Assembly (NCBI GenBank): GCA_011369445.1 | Contig: DRQF01000110.1 | Location: 1 to 42,187, forward strand | Direction of reading: 5' to 3' | Source: Planctomycetota bacterium | Lineage (GTDB): Bacteria; Planctomycetota; GCA-002687715; DRQF01 | DNA length: 42,187 bases | Part shown: positions 6,990-14,343 of the stretch, piece by piece | How the letters are laid out: each line of letters starts with the position of its first letter | Position numbering within the stretch: position 1 is the stretch's first letter | Translations under genes and position numbers: made by a program | The notes under the pieces: model-generated | Told to the model about the DNA's origin: nothing | What the model saw: the letters and a program-made list of their open reading frames with translations, nothing else | Database searches by the model: none

Positions 6990-8584
6990 GCGTCTCTCCT
7001 TGTCAGCGTCATGAAGCTCCCCCCTGACCAGGAGGTCTCCTCGACGATCTCGAGTCCGGGTGCTTCCGCGAGTTCCTTGCGGAGCGAAGCGGCATTCGTC
7101 GTATGGATCAACACCCGGCCGTCTCGCGAGATGGCTCGGCCGACTAGGTCGAGGACGCGACGGCGGAAGGATTCATCGAGACCGTCCCACCCATCGAGGA
7201 GGAGGGCGGAATCCAAAGATTCCGCTTCGATTGACCACCCCTCGAACTCCGAGGGTCCCCCTTCGCGGACCCCCTCCAAACCCGCGCACTCGCCGATCTC
7301 TTCGTCGGTCGGTCGAAGCAACCAGAGATCCTCCGCACGCGCGGCGGCCCGACCGGCCCAGATCGAATTCGGAGAGAGAAGTGCCAACATTCGCAGCGAC
7401 AAGAACCCATCCACCAGACCGGGAGGTCCTGCGACCCATCCGGGGGAACGACGCCACGCCCGCGCCTGTCCCAAGAACTCCAAGGCGTGCTCCAACTCCG
7501 GACTGAAGGGAGGTGGGATCTCCTGGGGAGGAGGCTCGGGTGGAAGCGCCGTCGACGGAGCCGGGCCCAGGGGGCCGAACGCAAATCGGTCGAGACCGGG
7601 CCCCTCCTCCATGGTCCACGCGGGTCGCACGGAAGGAGGGCCGGGAAGGAGGGCGACCACGATGCGCCAGAGAACCACAGCAACCGTCATGGCCGGGAGG
7701 AGCCAAGCTACGCCTGTCAACGCCGTGCGCCACGGCGGTGGGACGGCGAAGGCCAAAGCGGTGGTCCCCAGAAGCCACACGCCGCCCACGCCGCACCACC
7801 GCACGAGAGTGCGGTGGTCGCCCCAGCCCAGAAGGATGTCGCCCAAGAAAAGCCCGACGGCGGCCGCACCGCCCGGCAGGGCGAGCCAAAGCCACCCCGC
7901 CCCCGTCAAGGCCGGGTGACTCCACTGGGTCAAGAGAACCCAGGGCGAGATCCCGTTGCTTCCCCACGGGGCCCGGCCCGTCGTCCCTTCGATGATCCCG
8001 GCGGCGAGAGCGACGAGAACCCAAGGCACGTGCCCCATGAGATCGACGCCCGGACGGCGGCCGGGCTCCCGACGCAGAGCGAGATCGAAGAGGGGAAGAA
8101 GGAATCCGAAGGGCCAGACCCCCTTGACCAGAACAACGGCGCCCAGGAATCCGAGCAGAGCGATGGGGTGGAAGGCCCTCGCGGTCCTGTTGGGAAACCG
8201 GGGCGAACGCACCCGCGGACGCGATTGGATCGCCAGAACCCAGGCGAGCAGCGCCCAGGTCACCCTTGCGAGTCCCGCTCCGCCGAGAACCCATGGGTGG
8301 ACTCCGAAGAGCAAGGCCGCGGAAACGGCGACGGGTCGATTCCGCGCGAGGCGCCACTGGGCGAAGTAGAGCCCCCACGCCGACAAGACGAGGCCGCTCA
8401 ACTCCCAGGTGGTGCCCGAAGCGGCTTCGAGAAAAAACCTCCCGAGGACACCCGCACCGCCGTCGGGCATGGCATGCGGCAGCCATCCGCCGCGCCGGAG
8501 GAAGGCTTCGGCGGCGGTCAGGATCAGGGCAAGCAGGATGAGTGCCGGCCCATGGGGTCGCATTCGGAGGAAAACGTTCTTCAA
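6986..8584 (-). CDS. Multi-pass membrane protein with soluble C-terminal domain
   Basis: This 532-residue protein has an N-terminal half of about eight to ten hydrophobic helices (residues ~12-325), a Pro-rich linker (PPEPPPQEIPPPFSPELEHA) and a soluble C-terminal domain of about 180 residues. The arrangement of helices and the FGVHPWVLGGAGLARVTWA stretch faintly recall membrane glycosyltransferases of the GT-C type, but no catalytic motif is clear. The C-terminal part (LLLDGWDGLDESFRRRVLDL, then DGRVLIHTTNAASLRKELAE, ending in a beta-hairpin-like SGGSFMTLTRRD) resembles the second half of a class I methyltransferase fold without a visible SAM motif. It may use an internal ATG at 8563. It is coupled to the coiled-coil gene downstream. 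Function unknown. Confidence 0.7.
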   Translation of the reverse strand: MKNVFLRMRPHGPALILLALILTAAEAFLRRGGWLPHAMPDGGAGVLGRFFLEAASGTTWELSGLVLSAWGLYFAQWRLARNRPVAVSAALLFGVHPWVLGGAGLARVTWALLAWVLAIQSRPRVRSPRFPNRTARAFHPIALLGFLGAVVLVKGVWPFGFLLPLFDLALRREPGRRPGVDLMGHVPWVLVALAAGIIEGTTGRAPWGSNGISPWVLLTQWSHPALTGAGWLWLALPGGAAAVGLFLGDILLGWGDHRTLVRWCGVGGVWLLGTTALAFAVPPPWRTALTGVAWLLPAMTVAVVLWRIVVALLPGPPSVRPAWTMEEGPGLDRFAFGPLGPAPSTALPPEPPPQEIPPPFSPELEHALEFLGQARAWRRSPGWVAGPPGLVDGFLSLRMLALLSPNSIWAGRAAARAEDLWLLRPTDEEIGECAGLEGVREGGPSEFEGWSIEAESLDSALLLDGWDGLDESFRRRVLDLVGRAISRDGRVLIHTTNAASLRKELAEAPGLEIVEETSWSGGSFMTLTRRDA

Positions 8585-8698
8585 GTCGGGCGCTCCGCGG
8601 TCAGGAGCGATGGTAGGCAGGGAAAGGGCCCGAGGTCAAGCAATCCCCCGTCCCGTGGAAACGCGAAAACCGAAGTGCGGCCGGTTAGGATGCGGGCC

Positions 8699-9724
8699 AT
8701 GGAGAGGCATCGCGACACCCTGGCTCCCGTACCTGGGAGGCGCCGTTGGTTTTTCCCGAGGCTCCGCTCGCGCATCGAGCCGGGAGCCACGATCCGTTCC
8801 GTGGGGTGCTACCAAGTGGGTCGGCTCCTCGGAAAAGGGGGCATGGGCCGGGTCTATCTGGCGGAAAAGGTGGGGTCCCACGGGTTCAGCAAGTTGATGG
8901 CGATCAAGGTCCTCCCCAAGAAGGGACTCGGACGCCGCGCCGCGGAAATGTTCCTCGACGAGGCGCGCCTCACGGGAGGCCTCATCCATCCGAACATCGT
9001 GCAGGTGTACACCCTTGGCGAGACCCGCCGGGAATACTTCATCGTAATGGAGCACGTCTTCGGGGTGACGTTGCTCGATCTCATCGAGCGTCACACGGAA
9101 CTCGGTCGGCGCGTGCCCGTCGACTTCGGCTGCTACATCATCGCGCGCATCCTCAACGGCCTTCGTTATGCCCACAACAAGCATGACCGTGAAGGCCGCC
9201 ACCTGCATATCGTCCACCGAGATATCTGCCCCAACAACATTCTCATCTCGTTTCGCGGTGTCCCGAAACTCACGGACTTCGGCGTGGCGAAGGCGACGGT
9301 CTCCCATGTCGACGACGAGCGGGAAGTCGTCTTCGGAAAGTACCCCTACATGGCTCCGGAGCAGGTGGGGCGCAGGGGCACGGAACCCCGTTCGGACCTC
9401 TACGCCCTGGGGCTCGTGATGTACGAACTTCTGACCGGGTGCCTGGTTCACGAGGTGGGCGACACGACGATGCTCCTGGACGAATTGGAGAAGAAATCGG
9501 TCTCACCACCGCACACCGTGAATCGGGAAATCCCTCAGGAACTCTCTGATATCGTCATGAAAGCCATCGATCTGGATGTGGAACAGCGCTGGGAAAGCGC
9601 CAAGGCGATGAGGGAAGCCGTGGAGACGTTCCTGCTGAAGAACTTCATGTTCCCCGCCCAAGAGGACTTGGCCGACTATCTGTGCGATCTCTTTCCTCAG
9701 GCCGCGAAACATCGGTGGTGGTAG
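8699..9724 (+). CDS. Serine/threonine protein kinase
   Basis: This 341-residue Hanks-type kinase has a glycine loop (GKGGMGRVYLAEK), the ATP-anchoring Lys K70 in MAIKVL, a catalytic loop at D175 (HRDICPNNILI), the DFG motif at D193 (TDFGVAK) and an APE-type segment (YMAPEQVG). HRDICPNN replaces the usual HRDLKPEN: the Lys after Asp is missing, as in the HRDISPxN variant common in bacterial kinases, so activity is still plausible. There is no transmembrane segment or PASTA domain; the C-terminus ends soon after the kinase fold (DLADYLCDLFPQAAKHRWW), so it is cytoplasmic. The start at 8699 has AGGA about eight bases upstream; ATG 8690 is an alternative. Upstream in-frame sequence is antisense to the membrane protein gene and is not part of this CDS. 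Confidence 0.92.
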   Translation: MERHRDTLAPVPGRRRWFFPRLRSRIEPGATIRSVGCYQVGRLLGKGGMGRVYLAEKVGSHGFSKLMAIKVLPKKGLGRRAAEMFLDEARLTGGLIHPNIVQVYTLGETRREYFIVMEHVFGVTLLDLIERHTELGRRVPVDFGCYIIARILNGLRYAHNKHDREGRHLHIVHRDICPNNILISFRGVPKLTDFGVAKATVSHVDDEREVVFGKYPYMAPEQVGRRGTEPRSDLYALGLVMYELLTGCLVHEVGDTTMLLDELEKKSVSPPHTVNREIPQELSDIVMKAIDLDVEQRWESAKAMREAVETFLLKNFMFPAQEDLADYLCDLFPQAAKHRWW

Positions 9725-9776
9725 GACGACGCGCCGACGAGGAGGACTCGCTCCCCCCCCGTCGGCGACGTATGGT

Positions 9777-10661
9777 TCAGTGGCTTGCGAGGATGCCGTC
9801 GAGGGCGTCCTCGAGACCGGTCCCCTTCAGCTTGCGCTTGAGCCTGGAGGCCTCCTTCTTGGCCTGCTTGGCATCCATGGCCTTGATCTCTTCGATCCTT
9901 TTTTCCGCCAGAGCCACGACGGCTTCCTTGGCCTTGGCGAGCTTCTCCTGAATGATCTCCGGTTGGTTCTTCTGCCCCGAGACCTTGTCCAGGATCTTCA
10001 TGGCCTTGGCGAAGTCATACGTCTTGGCCTGGGCTTCGGCCGAGGCGATGGCCTTGTCGATCTTCGCAAGGGTGGACCGCTTGAGACCGGGACCATGCTT
10101 CTTCACGAGCGCCTTCTTGGCTTCGGCGATCTTCGACATGAGCCCCTTGGCGCTCATTCCCCCGAGAAAGCCCTCGATCTCGGTCAGGGTGTAGGGATCG
10201 ACGAGGCTCGTGTAGGGGATCCTGCCGGTGTGGTTGTAGGTGGCGGCCTTGCTGCGATTGAGGGCCTTCAACTGATCCAAGGTGAGGCTCGGCCAGGACA
10301 CGAGGTATTCCGTGTCGTCGCCCTTCTTGAGCTTGAAGGACTTCGCCTTCCGGTCCCCCTTCTGAACACCCTCTTCGATCCGCGAGACCGTGAGAACGTC
10401 CACTGCGTTGTCAAAGGCGAACTTGATGTACTTCTTATTCTGCATCACGGCAGAATGCATGCCCCAGCAGCCGGGTCAGTAGAAGCCGTGGTTGTGCACC
10501 ACGAGGGGAACGTTGAGTAGTTTCGCTTCTTCCACCGCGGCATCCCAAGACTTGGCGAAGGGCACAGTGGGTTTGATCTTGGGCTTTTTCTGCGCCTGAG
10601 CGGCCCCCTGGAGGGTCATCAGGGCGGCCAGAAGCAGCGTACAATAAAAAGATGTCTTCAT
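9777..10661 (-). CDS. Putative exported selenoprotein, thioredoxin-like with U-P-G-C motif
   Basis: One frame of 295 codons contains a single internal TGA (10478-10476, residue 62). Upstream it encodes a signal peptide (MKTSFYCTLLLAALMTLQGA, cleavage near AQA) and a thioredoxin-like first strand and helix: SWDAAVEEAKLLNVPLVVHN. Then comes HGFY-[UGA]-PGCWGMH, where the UGA occupies the first Cys position of a CxxC redox motif. Downstream the frame continues through KKYIKFAFDNAVDVLTV to a Lys/Ala-rich coiled coil (~residues 185-285). AGGAG precedes the ATG by eight bases. UGA ends other genes here, so it is not a general Trp codon. A hairpin follows the UGA at SECIS distance. Selenocysteine insertion explains the signal peptide, motif and hairpin together. 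The alternatives, a nonsense mutation or sequence error, are less likely. Probable role: a periplasmic thiol or peroxide redox protein. Confidence 0.75.
10440..10470 (-). promoter_or_regulatory. SECIS-like hairpin after in-frame UGA
   Basis: On the minus-strand mRNA, CUGC (10470-10467) can pair with GCAG (10443-10440). Inside it GGCA (10463-10460) pairs with UGCC (10452-10449) around a seven-base loop UGCAUUC, which has G at its second position. The loop starts 17 bases after the UGA, at the short end of the spacing known for bacterial SECIS elements. The fold was drawn by eye, not computed. Confidence 0.5.
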
Positions 10662-10814
10662 CGGCAGTGCTCCTATTGGGGGACGTGGTTTTCGAGGGGC
10701 GTCCCGCTTCTCAACGGGGGAAATACCCGTTGGATTCGCTAATTCTTCCCGACTCTTGAAGATCGTCCAGCGACGTTAGGATTCGCTCACTCGGGTCCAA
10801 GGAGAATCGCCCCC

Positions 10815-11537
10815 ATGAAATTCGCACCCCTGGCCATCCTCGTCCTGTGCGCATTCGTCGCCTGCACGAAGGATTCCAAGAACGACGACACAGCCAAGGA
10901 CAGCAACGAGACGAAGGCATCCGCCGCGCCCCGCAATCCGGCCCTCACCCGACCAGACCTTGCGAAGGACAAGGCCCCCATGGTCTTCAAGGTGCGCGTC
11001 AAGACGACGAAGGGTCCGTTCGTCATCGAGGTGCACCGAGATTGGGCCCCCCATGGGGCGGACCGCTTCTATAACTTGGTCAAGATCGGATTCCTGGACG
11101 GAAATCCGTTCTTCCGCGTGGTCAAGACGCCCCAACCCTTCATGGCCCAATTCGGGATCTCAGGGGACCCGAAAGTCACTGCCGCCTGGGCGAACGCCAC
11201 CTTCCCCGACGACCCCGTGCGCAAGTCCAACCGAAGGGGCTACATCACCTTCGCGCGCAACAGCCTTCCCAACTCCCGCTCGACCCAGCTCTTCATCAAC
11301 TTCTCCGACAACACGATGCTCGACCCGCCGCAGCAGAAGGGCTTCGCCCCCTTCGGCAAGGTCGTGGAGGGGATGGACGTGGTGGACTCCCTCTACTCGG
11401 GATACGGAGAGATGAAGGCCATGGGCAACCCAGGCGGCGTGGACACGGGTCGACTCCAAAGAGACGGGATCGACTACATCAAGAAGACCTTCCCTTTGAT
11501 GGACCGCATCATCGAGGCCCGGATCATCGAGGAGTGA
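10815..11537 (+). CDS. Lipoprotein cyclophilin-type peptidylprolyl isomerase
   Basis: This 240-residue protein has a lipoprotein signal (MKFAPLAILVLCAFVAC, lipid on C17) and a charged, disordered linker (residues 18-55). The cyclophilin domain from about residue 56 shows VKTTKGPFVIEVHRDWAP, DRFYNLVKIGFLDGNPFFRVV, MAQFG, ARNSLPNSRSTQLFIN and PFGKVVEGMDVVDSL. FFRVV and the QLFIN block are the active-site landmarks; the QFG..GDP region replaces the usual QGGD. It should speed up proline isomerisation during folding of envelope proteins. AAGGAG lies ten bases before the ATG. The stop overlaps the GTG start of the EamA transporter by four bases, and the gene is divergent from the putative selenoprotein gene, another envelope protein. 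Confidence 0.92.
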   Translation: MKFAPLAILVLCAFVACTKDSKNDDTAKDSNETKASAAPRNPALTRPDLAKDKAPMVFKVRVKTTKGPFVIEVHRDWAPHGADRFYNLVKIGFLDGNPFFRVVKTPQPFMAQFGISGDPKVTAAWANATFPDDPVRKSNRRGYITFARNSLPNSRSTQLFINFSDNTMLDPPQQKGFAPFGKVVEGMDVVDSLYSGYGEMKAMGNPGGVDTGRLQRDGIDYIKKTFPLMDRIIEARIIEE

Positions 11538-12403
11538 TCCACCCAGGAGTCCTCCTCGGCCTCACCAGCGCTCTTCTGTGGTCGCTGGCGAACGTCACGA
11601 TCCAAAAGGCGTCAAGGCGCTTCGGCACCTTCGGCGCCCTCTTCTACGCCCAAGCCATCGGGGTGATCCTGGCCGCGGCCTTCGGCGCCCTGCGTCACGG
11701 CGTGCCCCACCTGGGCTCCTTGCGACTGTGGGTCTGGACGGGAATCGCCGCCCTCGCCGCATGCGTGGCCTACGGCGGCCTCTTCGAATCCCTCAAGCAC
11801 GGCCGATTGGCCCTGGCGGCGCCCATCGTCAGCGCCTGGAGCGCCCTCACCGCCGGCGCGGGCCTCCTCTTCTACGGAGAGGCGCCCGGTGTTCTCGGAA
11901 TCACCGGCATCGTTCTCGTTCTGTGCGGGAACGCGTTTTTGGCCCGGGCCGCCGATCGAGGAGCCGGTTCCACGGGCCAAGAGGGGCGCGCCGTTCTCGC
12001 CGCGACCGCGGGCGCTTTGGGCTTCGGCATCATGGTTCCCGCAGTCCGTGAGGTGGGCCACGAAGTCGGCTCGTCCTGGGCGGTGGCGCTCATCTGGTCG
12101 ACGGAGCTCCTTTTTCTGCTCCCGTGGCTCCTCCACAAGGGATGGCTCCCGGCGCCCCAGGGGTTCGCGTCCCTGCGCGTCGTCTTCCTCCCCGGCGTAC
12201 TGGAAGTCCTGGGCTTTCTGGCCCTCAGCGAAGCCGTCGCCCGGGCCCCTCTCACCGAAGTCGCTCCCGCGTCCAGCCTCTCCACGGCCTTCTCAGTGAC
12301 CTGGGGCCTCATCCTCCTCCGAGAACGTCTCACTCCCTTCGCTCTCGTCGGCGCCGTGGCCGCCAGCCTCGGCGTCGTGCTCGTCAACGCCTCTTCCGCC
12401 TGA
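11534..12403 (+). CDS. EamA/DMT-family transporter
   Basis: This 289-residue protein has ten hydrophobic helices in two repeated five-helix halves, the layout of the drug/metabolite transporter superfamily (EamA). The first half contains SALLWSLANVTIQKA and the second ends with APASSLSTAFSVTWGLILLRERLTPFALVGAVAASLGVVLV, the typical EamA C-terminal pattern with an E/R-containing loop. The GTG start at 11534 overlaps the cyclophilin stop (GTGA), so it is translationally coupled. The substrate is unknown; family members export amino acids, nucleotides or drugs. It is followed by a bidirectional terminator. Confidence 0.88.
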   Translation: MIHPGVLLGLTSALLWSLANVTIQKASRRFGTFGALFYAQAIGVILAAAFGALRHGVPHLGSLRLWVWTGIAALAACVAYGGLFESLKHGRLALAAPIVSAWSALTAGAGLLFYGEAPGVLGITGIVLVLCGNAFLARAADRGAGSTGQEGRAVLAATAGALGFGIMVPAVREVGHEVGSSWAVALIWSTELLFLLPWLLHKGWLPAPQGFASLRVVFLPGVLEVLGFLALSEAVARAPLTEVAPASSLSTAFSVTWGLILLRERLTPFALVGAVAASLGVVLVNASSA

Positions 12404-12439
12404 CGGGCGGCACGTCACCCGGAGTCGGGACGCACGAAG

Positions 12440-12466
12440 AAAGCCCGCGACGACGTCGCGGGCTTT
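12440..12466. terminator. Bidirectional terminator between convergent genes
   Basis: A perfect 12-bp inverted repeat (12440-12451 with 12455-12466, loop of three) lies between the ends of the EamA gene and the minus-strand exported protein gene. The stem is GC-rich with AAA/TTT ends, giving short U-tracts in both directions. Confidence 0.8.
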
Positions 12467-12500
12467 GCGTGTGGGGACAGTCAGGTTGCGCGGAGTGCGA

Positions 12501-12920
12501 TCAGTTGACGGTGGCGGATTCCACGTCAGAGACGGCAAAGCCGAACATGGGCGGACCCGCGGCCAAGCTCACGGCCTGCGAATAGAACGTGATGGAGTTC
12601 ACGTTGATGCTTGGAGGAAGGGCCGGAAAGTTCAGCGTGTGACTGAGCTCACCATTGGCGTCGGTGGGCCCGACCGCGACGGGTACGATCTGCGGGCCGA
12701 TGTCGAGAGTCAGGAACGGCCCGATGGAAAAACCGGTGTCGTCCATGCTGGCCAGGATCGCGGTGGGCGCATCGGCCGGCGCTCCGGTCAGATCCCAAAC
12801 GATGGAGCCACCGTTGGCGAAGTCACCGTTCACAGTGACGGTCAAATCCTGGGCTTGAGCCGCGGCGGCCAGACCCGCGACGAGGACGACGGCGAGTAGG
12901 GAACGGAAGGTCTTCATCAT
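12501..12920 (-). CDS. Small exported protein of unknown function
   Basis: This 139-residue protein has signal peptide MMKTFRSLLAVVLVAGLAAA (cleavage near AQAQ) and a mature part of about 115 residues rich in Val, Thr, Asp and Pro, without Cys. Segments such as DLTVTVNGDFANGGSIVWDL and GELSHTLNFPALPPSINVNS suggest an all-beta fold. GAGGAG lies seven bases before the ATG at 12920; a longer frame from 12965 has no ribosome-binding site and would bury the signal peptide. It is on the same strand as and just downstream of the subtilase gene, so it might be co-expressed with it. Family not recognised. Confidence 0.78.
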   Translation of the reverse strand: MMKTFRSLLAVVLVAGLAAAAQAQDLTVTVNGDFANGGSIVWDLTGAPADAPTAILASMDDTGFSIGPFLTLDIGPQIVPVAVGPTDANGELSHTLNFPALPPSINVNSITFYSQAVSLAAGPPMFGFAVSDVESATVN

Positions 12921-12974
12921 TCTTGCTCCTCTTCTGTGGAAGCGATGTCCCGGGGACGGAGACACCGCCGGTGC

Positions 12975-14231
12975 TTAGGGAATCAGTGAGGGGAATACGG
13001 TGTAGAGAATGGTGGTCGCCAGATCGATCCGGCCTTCTCCCAAGGGGTCCTCGCCGTAGACGGCCGGAAGGTTGTTGATCTCCACCGCCGGAATCTTGAG
13101 GAGATCCTTCACGTCATGGTCGTCGAGAGTTGGATCGATGGCGAGGACGAGAGACGCCGTCGCCGACACGAGCGCCGTCGCCATGGAGGTCCCACTCCAG
13201 TAAGCGTACTGATTGCCGGGATAAAGGCTCGGGACATCGACGCCGAAGACGGAGAAATCCGTGTATCCCCAGTTTGTGAAGGGGGCGATCGTCTCTCCCG
13301 CGATGGGACCGAAGAAGGGCTGCGTGTTGCCGGGACCGGGATCCGTGGCGCCAATGGTGAAGACGCCATCCTGCCCAGTGGGAAACTGCAGAAGGGGCTG
13401 ACTGCCGTTGCCGGCGGACGTGAAGATCATGACGCCGTTGTCATGGGCGTAATGGATGGCCTGCACCACGGCCTGGGAGGGCTGAGGGAGAGAGAGGCTC
13501 AAGTTGATGATTCTCGCCCCCTGGTTGGCGGCATAGATGATGGCCTGGGCCAAGCGCAAACTGTCACCTCGCCCCTCGTCATCGACGACCCGACAGACAA
13601 GGATATCGGCAACCGGATTTGCAAGTGCGATGAGACCCGCCAGATGGGTCCCGTGCCCATAGGCCCGGTCCGTGACCCCGTCCCCATCGTCATCGATGCC
13701 GTTGGCGGTGTCGGAAGGCGGTGTGCCTGGCTGAACGAAGTCTCGACTGGCCGGGCTGATCCGCCCTTGGAGATCCACATGCTGCAAATCGACGCCGCTG
13801 TCCAGGACCGCCACCGTGATCGGTGTGAGCTGCAAACCCATGGGCACGGCGAGCCCGGCGAGGAACTGCTGCACCGTGGCGAAACCCAAGTTCCCCTGAA
13901 TCACCGTGGGATTGGAGGAGGGGTTGATCACCGGGACCGACGACGGTCCAGAGAGGCGTTCGGAATGGACGGCCTTCAACCCTTCCAAACCCATCGTGGA
14001 GTTCTGGCGCCGCCAGATGCGCCGAAACGCATTCATTTTCGCCGGCCCGCCGGAAATAGAGACCGCTCCGATCTCCGGAAGAACGGCTTCGACGCGAAGC
14101 CTCATGGCCTGGGCGGACATGATGAGACGACGGGGCTGCGTGGAGAGATAGATATCGGGTCCCTGCGCCCAAACTGAAGACGCCAACAGCAAAAGAGCCG
14201 CCGGCAGCCAACCGTGGCGAATACGAGACAT
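12975..14231 (-). CDS. Secreted subtilisin-like serine protease (S8)
   Basis: This 418-residue protein has signal peptide MSRIRHGWLPAALLLLASSV (cleavage near VWAQ), a propeptide-like region to about residue 130, then the S8 catalytic domain. The triad is complete: D144 in VAVLDSGVD, H193 in YGHGTHLAG and S349 in SGTSMATALV. The oxyanion Asn is probably in FTSAGNGS. A calcium-binding-like acidic loop, NGIDDDGDGVTD, sits between Asp and His. The start at 14231 has GGAG eight bases upstream; a 36-residue extension from 14339 is rejected because it would precede the signal peptide. It should be an extracellular or periplasmic endopeptidase, like the two S9 peptidases elsewhere in the window. Confidence 0.93.
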   Translation of the reverse strand: MSRIRHGWLPAALLLLASSVWAQGPDIYLSTQPRRLIMSAQAMRLRVEAVLPEIGAVSISGGPAKMNAFRRIWRRQNSTMGLEGLKAVHSERLSGPSSVPVINPSSNPTVIQGNLGFATVQQFLAGLAVPMGLQLTPITVAVLDSGVDLQHVDLQGRISPASRDFVQPGTPPSDTANGIDDDGDGVTDRAYGHGTHLAGLIALANPVADILVCRVVDDEGRGDSLRLAQAIIYAANQGARIINLSLSLPQPSQAVVQAIHYAHDNGVMIFTSAGNGSQPLLQFPTGQDGVFTIGATDPGPGNTQPFFGPIAGETIAPFTNWGYTDFSVFGVDVPSLYPGNQYAYWSGTSMATALVSATASLVLAIDPTLDDHDVKDLLKIPAVEINNLPAVYGEDPLGEGRIDLATTILYTVFPSLIP

Positions 14232-14343
14232 CTGGATTCTCCGTGAGGACTTTGGCGCTCGGGCATCGTAGACGAATTCGGGCCCCGTCGTCAAGGGAAC
14301 GCCGATCGCCGCAGTGTCCAAATCCACAGTGGAAGTCATATCT

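Noticed and set aside
7487-8698. In-frame upstream extension of the Ser/Thr kinase
   Set aside because: The stretch is antisense to the membrane protein gene and consists of Arg/Pro/Gly-rich low-complexity sequence; the kinase start at 8699 has its own ribosome-binding site.
9732-9767. Inverted repeat CGCCGAC/GTCGGCG as a terminator between kinase and selenoprotein genes
   Set aside because: Only 7 bp around a 22-base loop and no T-run in either direction.
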